Source: Puniceicoccales bacterium (lineage in GTDB: Bacteria; Verrucomicrobiota; Verrucomicrobiia; Opitutales; LL51). From it: 7,766 bases of DNA. The stretch spans positions 1-7,766 of the forward strand of contig JAISMD010000046.1 of the NCBI GenBank assembly GCA_031276935.1, read 5' to 3'. Positions 1 through 5,924 of the stretch are shown piece by piece (position 1 is the stretch's first letter; every line of letters begins with the position of its first letter). Position numbers and translations under genes: made by a program. The notes under the pieces were generated by a model. The model saw only the letters and a list, made by a program, of their open reading frames with translations. It did not search any database and had not been told where the DNA came from.

Positions 1-594
1 GTAGCCGTTCACTGCGCGTCCCTATCCAGTACGCTCCTGGAAAGCGAACTATTCGGGCACGAGGCCGGTGCTTTTACCGGTGCGACGGCACGGCATATTG
101 GTCGCTTCGAAATTGCCCACGGAGGTACACTCTTCTTGGACGAAATCGGAGAAATTGATGGACATACACAGGTCAAACTCCTCCGTTTTCTGGAAACTAA
201 AGTGTTGGAACGCGTTGGGAGTTCCAAACCGATTTCGGTCGACGTTCGCGTCATTTCTGCGACCAACAAAAATTTACGCCAAATGGTTTCCCAAGGTACT
301 TTCCGCGAAGACCTCTACTATCGACTCAACGTCATCGAACTTAAAGTCCCACCCCTCCGGGATCGCGGGGAAGATATTCCCCTACTTTTCCAGCACTACA
401 TCGACCACTTTTGCCACGAAAATGGAAGGGGAAAAAGTCTTTCCGTGACACCCCAGGTAATTGCAAAATTGACGCAATACACCTGGCCCGGAAATATTCG
501 CGAATTGCGGAATACCTGTGAAAGTATCGTTGCCCTTTTACCCAAAGACCAAAATGAAATTACACTTCAGGACCTTGGGGAGAAATTTTCATAG
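1..594 (+). CDS. Sigma-54-dependent transcriptional activator (NtrC/AtoC-type), 5'-truncated by window, no C-terminal HTH
   Basis: This is the last 197 residues of a bacterial enhancer-binding protein, an AAA+ ATPase that remodels sigma-54 RNA polymerase. The reading frame is open to base 1, so the Walker A motif and any receiver domain lie outside the window. Visible motifs, numbered from the window edge, are ESELFGHE (14-21), the sigma-54-contacting loop GAFTGA (23-28), Walker [13 protein letters not shown] (41-52), the arginine-finger region [10 protein letters not shown] (about 101-110) and the sensor II motif WPGNIREL (about 162-169). The protein ends only about 25 residues after sensor II, so the Fis-type helix-turn-helix that normally follows is absent. 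The 61 bp before the next gene could not encode one. H. pylori FlgR and, as I recall, chlamydial CtcC are family members without this domain. The ATPase family is certain; the regulon and signal cannot be told from here. Confidence 0.93.
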   Translation, partial: VAVHCASLSSTLLESELFGHEAGAFTGATARHIGRFEIAHGGTLFLDEIGEIDGHTQVKLLRFLETKVLERVGSSKPISVDVRVISATNKNLRQMVSQGTFREDLYYRLNVIELKVPPLRDRGEDIPLLFQHYIDHFCHENGRGKSLSVTPQVIAKLTQYTWPGNIRELRNTCESIVALLPKDQNEITLQDLGEKFS

Positions 595-595
595 G

Positions 596-602
596 AAAGG
601 AG
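596..602 (+). promoter_or_regulatory. Strong Shine-Dalgarno (AAAGGAG) just after the activator stop codon
   Basis: AAAGGAG begins two bases after the TAG stop of the activator gene and lies 3 bp before an ATG at 606. It is one of the best ribosome binding sites in the window, but it serves no long ORF. The exbB start at 656 has its own site further downstream. The match is seen directly; whether ribosomes use it is inference. Confidence 0.45.
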
Positions 603-605
603 CAA

Positions 606-638
606 ATGGCTTTGGCTTGTATTTCGATAAATTTTTGA
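606..638 (+). CDS. Possible 10-codon mini-ORF (leader peptide or gene remnant)
   Basis: ATG at 606 opens a reading frame encoding MALACISINF and ending in TGA at 636-638. It sits behind the AAAGGAG at 596-602 and ends 17 bp before the exbB start. The spacing from the Shine-Dalgarno to the ATG is 3 bp, shorter than usual; an in-frame TTG at 612 would have 9 bp. The peptide resembles no regulatory leader that I know, and it has no run of one amino acid that would suggest attenuation. It may be a translated leader that couples exbB to the activator gene, the stub of a lost gene, or chance. No other feature explains the 61-bp gap. Confidence 0.2.
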   Translation: MALACISINF

Positions 639-644
639 TTTTTT

Positions 645-649
645 AGGGA
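645..649 (+). promoter_or_regulatory. Ribosome binding site of the exbB-like gene
   Basis: AGGGA lies 6 bp before the ATG at 656. An in-frame TAG at 644-646 rules out any start further upstream, so this site and the ATG at 656 fix the N-terminus. Confidence 0.6.
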
Positions 650-655
650 AATAGC

Positions 656-1279
656 ATGTCGATTTTTTCCTGGAAGTTTTTATCCATTGGCCACGGATTA
701 ATGGGTTTAATGTGGACGATTGCCCTCATTGGTTCGATCCTGACCGTCGAACGTTTACTGTTTTTCAAACGCTTCAACATCGATGCCACCATCTTCTTGG
801 ACGGTATTCGGAATCTAACGAACGATAATAAAATTACGGAGGCCATCGATCTCTGTGAACGGGAAGGCTTTCCGGCAGCTAACGTCGTTCGGACGGCGCT
901 TCTGGATATTAATCTCCCTCCAGCGGAACTAAAGGCCCACGTCAAATCGACGGCCTTATTGGAAATTCCCCGCTGCGAACAGCGTATCGCCCCCCTCCGT
1001 ACCATCGCAAAAATCTCCCCGATTCTAGGATTGATCGGTGTTATTTTAGCTTTTTTCAATGCGTTCCGCAGCCTACAGAATGAGGGCGTAAACTATACGA
1101 GTTCCAATATTTTTTCCCAAGAAATTACGGCTGCCATGTTGCTCATTGTTGTCAGTTTAGCGATCAATGTCTTTTCCAATTTGGCCTATAATTTTCTCTA
1201 CGGAAAGGTTAAGGAAATGGTATACCAACTGGAATGGACCTATAACGAAATCCTGCAAATCGTATTTTCTAAGAAATAA
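656..1279 (+). CDS. MotA/TolQ/ExbB-family inner-membrane protein, divergent, lacking channel residues
   Basis: This 207-residue protein has the ExbB/TolQ layout: TM1 about 13-32, a cytoplasmic segment about 33-115, TM2 about 119-138 and TM3 about 157-181. Family hallmarks include LRTIAKISPILGLIG (114-128), matching the usual 'TIA..APllGLlGTV', and YNFL (178-181), matching the 'YN.f' end of TM3. Normal ExbB/TolQ proteins form a pentamer around an ExbD/TolR dimer and turn proton flow into periplasmic work. Gapless alignment with E. coli ExbB from memory puts V129 at Thr148, A159 at Glu176 and I164 at Thr181, so the three usual polar pore residues are all replaced by hydrophobic ones. E156, one helical turn away, might substitute. 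The partner gene follows after 6 bp and shows the matching loss. The family is well supported; proton conduction is doubtful, and I see no TonB or TolA-like gene nearby. Confidence 0.88.
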   Translation: MSIFSWKFLSIGHGLMGLMWTIALIGSILTVERLLFFKRFNIDATIFLDGIRNLTNDNKITEAIDLCEREGFPAANVVRTALLDINLPPAELKAHVKSTALLEIPRCEQRIAPLRTIAKISPILGLIGVILAFFNAFRSLQNEGVNYTSSNIFSQEITAAMLLIVVSLAINVFSNLAYNFLYGKVKEMVYQLEWTYNEILQIVFSKK

Positions 1280-1285
1280 CTCACC

Positions 1286-1705
1286 ATGACACTCTGTGAA
1301 TTCCAAAATTACCGTACCTTGGAAAAACCGAATACCAAATTGGATACCAATTCCATTATTGCCGTTCTTTTGTTTATTTTTGGGCTGTCTCTACTAGGTT
1401 CCCGCTTTGTTTTTTCCCCGGGTATGGAAATCCGAATCCCAAAAGTTCAGAATATCGACCTACGGAATACGGCCGGTATATTGAATATCGGAATGAATGG
1501 TCTACTGATGTTCGATAACCGTATTTTGAAATTGGAAGAACTCGGCGAAGAAGTTTCCCTTTTCCTCTCCCATAAAAAATTTCCCGAAACCATAACCCTA
1601 CTTGTCTGCATCGACCAATCCGTTTCCTTTGGATGGATCATTCGAGTCATCGACGTCCTAAAATCTGCAGGTTGCCAGAATATTCAGATCGCCTGCGATT
1701 CTTGA
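1286..1705 (+). CDS. ExbD/TolR-family protein, divergent, without the transmembrane aspartate
   Basis: This 139-residue protein has a short cytoplasmic N-terminus, a single TM helix about 23-39, a linker ending FVFSPGMEIRIP (41-52) and a periplasmic domain ending VIDVLKSAGCQNIQIA (121-136). The linker matches the family pattern 'F...PGi.v.LP' and the domain end matches the family 'vmd.l..aG...v.l'. The usual TM helix begins with the Asp (E. coli ExbD Asp25) that carries protons. Counting back from the linker without gaps places A26 there. The helix has no acidic residue, and the nearest is D20 just outside the membrane. The gene starts 6 bp after the exbB-like stop with no clear Shine-Dalgarno, so translation is probably coupled. 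Together the two would form an inner-membrane complex whose energy source and client are unknown. Confidence 0.85.
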   Translation: MTLCEFQNYRTLEKPNTKLDTNSIIAVLLFIFGLSLLGSRFVFSPGMEIRIPKVQNIDLRNTAGILNIGMNGLLMFDNRILKLEELGEEVSLFLSHKKFPETITLLVCIDQSVSFGWIIRVIDVLKSAGCQNIQIACDS

Positions 1706-1737
1706 ATTTACCGATTCATTCTTGAGTTCACCGATTC
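1698..1737. repeat. Two tandem 20-bp imperfect repeats at the convergent gene junction
   Basis: Copy 1 (1698-1717) is ATTCTTGAATTTACCGATTC and copy 2 (1718-1737) is ATTCTTGAGTTCACCGATTC, identical at 18 of 20 positions. Copy 1 contains the exbD stop TGA (1703-1705), which copy 2 duplicates at 1723-1725. The recombinase stop (1738-1736, minus strand) spans the end of copy 2, and copy 1 has the same TGA at 1718-1716. The repeats therefore fill the whole gap between the two convergent genes. The likely origin is a small slippage or unequal-crossover duplication. Confidence 0.8.
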
Positions 1738-2659
1738 ATCGATTCAATTCATCATCCCCTTCCGTGGGTTCCATTTGAACACGGGGGTGGAATTGCTCAT
1801 ATTGATGGAGCACACGTTTTTGATCCAGGTGGGTATAAATCTCCGTCGTCGAAATATTTTCGTGGCCGAGCATTTCCTGTATGACCCGTAAATCGGCTCC
1901 ATTTTCCAGTAAATGCGTGGCAAAGGAATGGCGTAGCATGTGGGGTTTCGTATTTTTTTCCATCCCCGCTAATTGGGAGTAAATCTTCAAATTCCTCCAA
2001 AAAGTTTTAGTGGAAATGGATCTCCCTCGATTGGTAAGAAAAATCGCACTACCCGTATTTCTCCTGATAAAATGAGGGCGAGCCAACGATAGATAACTCC
2101 GAAGTGCATCCCGAGCACGATTCCCAATGGGAACGGTCCGTTCCTTTCCCCCCTTACCCATGATCTTTAAAAAATTATTCTCCAAATCCAATGCCTGTAA
2201 TTCCAGGGAACATAGTTCCGAAATCCGTAGGCCAGCGGCGTACATTAACGTCAACATGGCGTAATCCCGTAAACCTTTGGGTGTAGTTCGGTCGGGAATG
2301 GTTAAAATTTTTTCAATTTCGCCCAGGGATAGAATATCCGGTATTTTTCGTCCCATTTTCGGCAAAAAAATGTCGGATATCACGTTCGTTGGAAGTATTT
2401 TTTCCCTCACTAAAAATGAAAAAAAAACATTGAGCGCCACCAGCTTTCGCCTAATACTCGCACGCTCATAGCTCTGCATCAATAGGAACTCCACCCAAGC
2501 GGCAATGTGTTCGCGATTGATATTCCGAATATCACAATCCCCACAAAATTGAAAAAATAATCGCACATCACTTTCGTAGGCAATAACGGTATTTTTAGCC
2601 ACGGCCTTTTCCAATTCCAGGAAAATGAAAAACCGTTCCATGCTCTCCGAAAACAACAT
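1736..2659 (-). CDS. xerD: Tyrosine recombinase of the XerC/XerD family, probably XerD
   Basis: This is a 307-residue site-specific recombinase, the usual Xer size. It has an N-terminal SAM-like core-binding domain (about 4-90) and a C-terminal catalytic domain (about 110-290). All catalytic residues are present: R145 in AGLRISEL, K169 in GKGGKER, H240 and R243 in HMLRHSFATHL, H266 in LGHENIS and nucleophile Y275 in TEIYTH. Xer enzymes resolve chromosome dimers at dif near the terminus, helped by FtsK. The end YEQFHPR favours XerD over XerC, though only one of the pair is visible. A 14-residue tail with an acidic stretch (GDDEL) follows HPR. It is the last gene of the minus-strand cluster. 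Its ATG overlaps the argS TGA by one base; a GTG one codon upstream (2662) is equally possible. The housekeeping context argues against an integron or phage integrase. Confidence 0.93.
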   Translation of the reverse strand: MLFSESMERFFIFLELEKAVAKNTVIAYESDVRLFFQFCGDCDIRNINREHIAAWVEFLLMQSYERASIRRKLVALNVFFSFLVREKILPTNVISDIFLPKMGRKIPDILSLGEIEKILTIPDRTTPKGLRDYAMLTLMYAAGLRISELCSLELQALDLENNFLKIMGKGGKERTVPIGNRARDALRSYLSLARPHFIRRNTGSAIFLTNRGRSISTKTFWRNLKIYSQLAGMEKNTKPHMLRHSFATHLLENGADLRVIQEMLGHENISTTEIYTHLDQKRVLHQYEQFHPRVQMEPTEGDDELNR

Positions 2660-4428
2660 CACATTCTCTCCAATGTTTCAATGCCGAGAAGATGCAGTCC
2701 GATCTCGAGAACATAGAGCGTAAAACGGCAAAGCAAAAGGCGTTTTTCGAGGATATCTTCGTCCTCACCAAGGATGCGATTCCCGTTGTAAAACGAGGAA
2801 AATTCACTGGCGAGTTCGAATAAATAGGTGCACAGATAGTGCGGCCTCAAATCCTCCAATACCTGCTTAATCGTAGGAGGGAAATTGATTAATTGCCGGG
2901 CTAAAGCAAGTTCTTCCGCCGTCGAAAATACTACCGCCGATAACCCATGCTCCCCACTATTTGGAGTTAGGGCAAGTTTGCGAAACAACGCATGAATACG
3001 GGTAACGGCATATAATAAATAGGGCGCCGTATTGCCATCGAAGGCAAGCATCTTTTCCCAGGAAAAAACGTAATCATTGGTTCGATTCTGCGATAAATCC
3101 GCATACTTAATCGCCCCGATGGCAACGATACGGGCAATTTTTCTCCGTTCCTCCTCGGGAAAGGAAGGATTTTTTTCCTCCACAATTGCCAATGCACGGC
3201 CTATTCCCTCCTCCATTAACTGTTTGAGTTTAATCGATTCGCCGGAACGGGTCTTAATCGCATGTCCATCTTCTCCGAGAACGGTGCCAAACCAAACATG
3301 CTTCAAAATGGGTATGGAAATATCCTTCAGCGGAAACCATCGTTCCACGGTCAAAAACAATTGCTGAAAATGATCCTGTTGCCGCCCATCGGTCACGTAA
3401 ATTATTTCGTCCGCATGGAATTCTTTTTCCCGATAGAGTACCGTAGCCAGATCCGTTGTCGCGTAGTTCGAAGCACCATCGGATTTACGAATTAGAAAAG
3501 GTTGGGTGCGGAAACGTTCGTGTTCCCGATGGAAAACAACCAATGCGCCATTATCTTCCTCCGCAATTCCCAATGACTCCAACTCATCGCAGACATGGTC
3601 CACCTTGTCCCGGTAAAATGATTCCCCTAAAACATAGTCGAAAGTCACATCCATTTGCCGGTAAATTTCCTCGAACGCCCGGTAGGATACACCATTGATC
3701 GCCTCCCAAATTTTGAGATTTTCGCTGTCCCCACGCTGAAGCAAAAGCAGTTCCTTCCGCGCCTCGTCTAAAGCAGAAATGTCCTCCTTTGCCAAATCGC
3801 TGCCTTCCCGATAAAGCCGTTCGAATTCATCGAGGGCCGTTGCCTCATCCATCGCGGAAACATTAACCTTCGCCCGCTTAATCGCCATGATCAAAATACC
3901 AAATTGCGTCCCCCAATCGCCAATGTGATTGTCACGAATCACCTTTGCCCCGCAAAACCGCAGTAAACGTTGGATGGATTCGCCTATGATCATGGAACGG
4001 AGATGGCCAACGTGCATCTGCTTTGCCGTATTGGGCGAAGAATAATCAATGACAATGGTCTTCCCCGATAGCCACTGGGAAATGTCACAGCGACCACAAA
4101 AATTACCAATCCATCGCCCCAAAAATAAGGCCGATAGACGAATATTAATGAATCCTGGACCGGATAATTCCAATTCCATGGAAGAAAGTTCTTCGCATTC
4201 CTTTGCCCTGATCAGCAATTTCTGTGCCAGTTCGCGGGGATTTTCCCCCTTCCCCTTGGCGAAACGTAGGACTCCATTTACTTGAAAATCACCGAAACGG
4301 GAATCCGCTACGCGGACCTCCGGGTCGAAATCATCGCTAAATCCATCGATTGATTGGGAAAGTGTGTAAAAAATTGTGGTCAATTTTGCCTTTATGTCCA
4401 GCCAACTTGCTTCCAAGTTCTCATTCAT
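2659..4428 (-). CDS. argS: Arginyl-tRNA synthetase
   Basis: This 589-residue class I aminoacyl-tRNA synthetase charges tRNA-Arg with arginine in the cytoplasm and appears full-length. The N-terminal Add-1 domain, which recognises the tRNA elbow, spans about 1-115. The HIGH-type signature follows in SSPNTAKQMHVGHLRS (130-145, with HVGH at 139-142), then RDNHIGDWGTQFG (165-177). The KMSKS equivalent is the ArgS-style IKTRSGESIKL (391-401). The DALR anticodon-binding domain occupies about 468-589 and ends LLGIETLERM, typical of the family. The gene starts 6 bp after the stop of the upstream membrane-protein gene with no obvious Shine-Dalgarno. Another ATG at 4435 opens only a four-codon frame, so ATG 4428 is the start. 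Its TGA overlaps the recombinase start. Confidence 0.98.
   Translation of the reverse strand: MNENLEASWLDIKAKLTTIFYTLSQSIDGFSDDFDPEVRVADSRFGDFQVNGVLRFAKGKGENPRELAQKLLIRAKECEELSSMELELSGPGFINIRLSALFLGRWIGNFCGRCDISQWLSGKTIVIDYSSPNTAKQMHVGHLRSMIIGESIQRLLRFCGAKVIRDNHIGDWGTQFGILIMAIKRAKVNVSAMDEATALDEFERLYREGSDLAKEDISALDEARKELLLLQRGDSENLKIWEAINGVSYRAFEEIYRQMDVTFDYVLGESFYRDKVDHVCDELESLGIAEEDNGALVVFHREHERFRTQPFLIRKSDGASNYATTDLATVLYREKEFHADEIIYVTDGRQQDHFQQLFLTVERWFPLKDISIPILKHVWFGTVLGEDGHAIKTRSGESIKLKQLMEEGIGRALAIVEEKNPSFPEEERRKIARIVAIGAIKYADLSQNRTNDYVFSWEKMLAFDGNTAPYLLYAVTRIHALFRKLALTPNSGEHGLSAVVFSTAEELALARQLINFPPTIKQVLEDLRPHYLCTYLFELASEFSSFYNGNRILGEDEDILEKRLLLCRFTLYVLEIGLHLLGIETLERM
2668..2671 (-). 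promoter_or_regulatory. Ribosome binding site of the recombinase gene, inside argS
   Basis: GGAG on the minus strand lies 8 bp before the ATG at 2659 and 5 bp before the alternative GTG at 2662, so it does not decide between them. It is embedded in the last codons of argS, which fits translational coupling. Confidence 0.5.
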
Positions 4429-4434
4429 TTTTCA

Positions 4435-4968
4435 TTACCAGAGTAAAGTTGTTAATAGTAAAATTCCGTAAACCGTCGTCCAAAAACCCAACAGTTGGGA
4501 GCGGGGCGGATGTGAAAACAAAAAGTCAACAACATCGCGGCCCTTGTAGGGCCATCCCCCAAAAACCATCCCCGAAATAATCATGGCATAAATGAAAATC
4601 ACTAAAATTAATCGGGATTTGCAAGGCTCCATGTAGGCCAATTTCAGGAGTTCGTTGCTGGTCAGAAGTAGAAGAATAGCCGCTCCGCGAACCGATAAAA
4701 AATCACGAATCTTCGACAAAGCAATCAATATAATGGTTAGGAAAAAAATGAAAAAGAAAAGGCGGTATTGTCCGAAATCGGATTCCCCCAGGGTCAGCAC
4801 GTGGCCCAAAAACCACGCCCCGGATAGGGAAAAAATCAGTGTGCCGGCCAATTGGGAACGGAGAAATTTCCGTAAAAAATATTCACAAGCTTCCGTACGC
4901 AATACCAACGAACTTCCACAAAAAATTAGAATACTCCCGACCCATAATTCCGCTAATTTTAAACCCAT
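4435..4968 (-). CDS. Unrecognised six-helix integral membrane protein
   Basis: I do not recognise a named family for this 177-residue protein. It is very hydrophobic, with likely TM helices at about 8-24, 41-60, 69-87, 94-112, 119-137 and 157-176. Polar patches between helices look like conserved motifs: GESDFGQYR (61-69), IRDFLSVRGAA (87-97) and WPYKGRDVVDF (139-149). There is no signal peptide cleavage site, no cofactor motif, and no transporter signature that I can name. It overlaps the end of miaA by 10 bp and ends 6 bp before argS, so it is surely co-transcribed and translated with them. It could be a membrane protein specific to the lineage. The overlap and the clean reading frame make it a real gene; its function is unknown. 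Confidence 0.8.
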   Translation of the reverse strand: MGLKLAELWVGSILIFCGSSLVLRTEACEYFLRKFLRSQLAGTLIFSLSGAWFLGHVLTLGESDFGQYRLFFFIFFLTIILIALSKIRDFLSVRGAAILLLLTSNELLKLAYMEPCKSRLILVIFIYAMIISGMVFGGWPYKGRDVVDFLFSHPPRSQLLGFWTTVYGILLLTTLLW

Positions 4969-5924
4969 ATGCCTCCGTTCCTACAAAATGAAACCATGAA
5001 GTCAAAATTTTTGTTGGAGGAATATTCATCCAAATTAATGCGAAAATCTACCGGAATCTGACGACGAAACCACGTTCTTTGTTTCTTGACCAATCGGTGG
5101 GTCGCAGAAATAATGGATTCCTTTAAAATTTCCCTAACCCTTTCCTCCGAAGGATTCCCCATTTTACCGTCCAAATACATCTGCACTTCCCTGTAGCCGA
5201 TTCCATTGGATAGAGGTAAACACATCTTCCCCAGGTTCCTGACCTCCTCGATCAATCCCTCCAGAAGCATCTTCTCCACCCGCTGTTCAATTCTCCGCCG
5301 CAACGAATCCGAATCGCGCTCCAAAAGAATCACTCTCCGCGTAAAACCGAGGAAAGGACAGGTTGTTTGCTCAAAGTTCTGCCGTAATTCGACCTGGGAC
5401 AAACCGGTTATTTTCTGTTTTCCTAAAATACTGGACAGGCGTCGGGGATTATGCCAATCCGAATCATTCAAATGGTGTGGGCCATAGCTCCCAACGGCAC
5501 GCTGGAGGCCAAGCAGTCCCTCCTCCGCGTACAGCGACCGTACCTCCCTGCGAATCGCTTCCGGAACCACGATCGAATCCGTAACACCCGTGAAAAAAGA
5601 TTTTAAATAGAAACCCGTTCCACCAACAACGAGCACATTTTTGCCCTTTTTTTGTATCCGATCAACGACCGATCGCGCATATCGCACGTACTGTCCCACA
5701 TCAAATTTCTCATCGGGAGGGGACAAATCGATTCCATGGTGGGGTATACCCTGCATTTGTTCCGGTTTTATTTTCGCTGAACCAATGTCCGCCCCACGGT
5801 AAACTTGTAGAGAATCACAGGACAAAATCTCTCCATTGATCTGATGGGCTAAGGCCAGGGACAGTTCCGTTTTCCCGACTGCCGTACATCCCGCTAAAAA
5901 CCATATCTGGGGAGTAAATTCCAT
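4959..5924 (-). CDS. miaA: tRNA dimethylallyltransferase MiaA
   Basis: MiaA transfers a dimethylallyl group to N6 of A37 in tRNAs that read UNN codons. The 321-residue product is of usual size. Motifs are the P-loop GCTAVGKT (12-19), LSCDSLQVYRGADIGSAK (34-51), PHHGIDL (61-67), VVGGTGFYLKSF (99-110), NGIGYREV (240-247) and HRLVKKQRTWFRR (276-288). The frame opens upstream to an ATG at 5966, but I chose ATG 5924: it overlaps the lptD stop as TAATG and puts the P-loop near residue 12, as in the family. The extra 14 residues of the longer form are lptD sequence in another frame. One oddity is residues 159-168 (NPRRLSSILG), where the family normally has 'RRv.RALE'; the Arg, Ala and Glu are replaced. 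It lies between lptD and the membrane-protein gene and overlaps both. Confidence 0.96.
   Translation of the reverse strand: MEFTPQIWFLAGCTAVGKTELSLALAHQINGEILSCDSLQVYRGADIGSAKIKPEQMQGIPHHGIDLSPPDEKFDVGQYVRYARSVVDRIQKKGKNVLVVGGTGFYLKSFFTGVTDSIVVPEAIRREVRSLYAEEGLLGLQRAVGSYGPHHLNDSDWHNPRRLSSILGKQKITGLSQVELRQNFEQTTCPFLGFTRRVILLERDSDSLRRRIEQRVEKMLLEGLIEEVRNLGKMCLPLSNGIGYREVQMYLDGKMGNPSEERVREILKESIISATHRLVKKQRTWFRRQIPVDFRINLDEYSSNKNFDFMVSFCRNGGIWV
4972..4976 (-). promoter_or_regulatory. Ribosome binding site of the six-helix membrane protein gene
   Basis: GGAGG on the minus strand lies 3 bp before the ATG at 4968, inside the 3' end of miaA. It is one of the few clear Shine-Dalgarno sequences in this cluster and supports the chosen start despite the short spacing. 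Confidence 0.55.

Noticed and set aside
607..620. Possible sigma-54 (-24/-12) promoter, TGGC...TTGT, in front of exbB, attractive because a sigma-54 activator lies next to it
   Set aside because: The spacing from TGGC to TTG is one base short of the consensus and the -12 GC is missing, so it does not meet the strict sigma-54 pattern.
643..1059. A 138-codon minus-strand frame opposite exbB
   Set aside because: It is antisense to a well-supported membrane protein gene, and its product has no coherent domain.
1736..2659. Phage or integron integrase, with the junction repeats as an attachment site
   Set aside because: The recombinase is of chromosomal Xer size, ends with HPR like XerD, and is embedded in a housekeeping cluster; the 20-bp repeats are tandem and lack a dif- or att-like architecture of paired arms.
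3077..3698. Plus-strand open frames of 77-96 codons opposite argS
   Set aside because: They lie antisense to a clear full-length argS, have no recognisable motifs, and reflect the codon use of the real gene.
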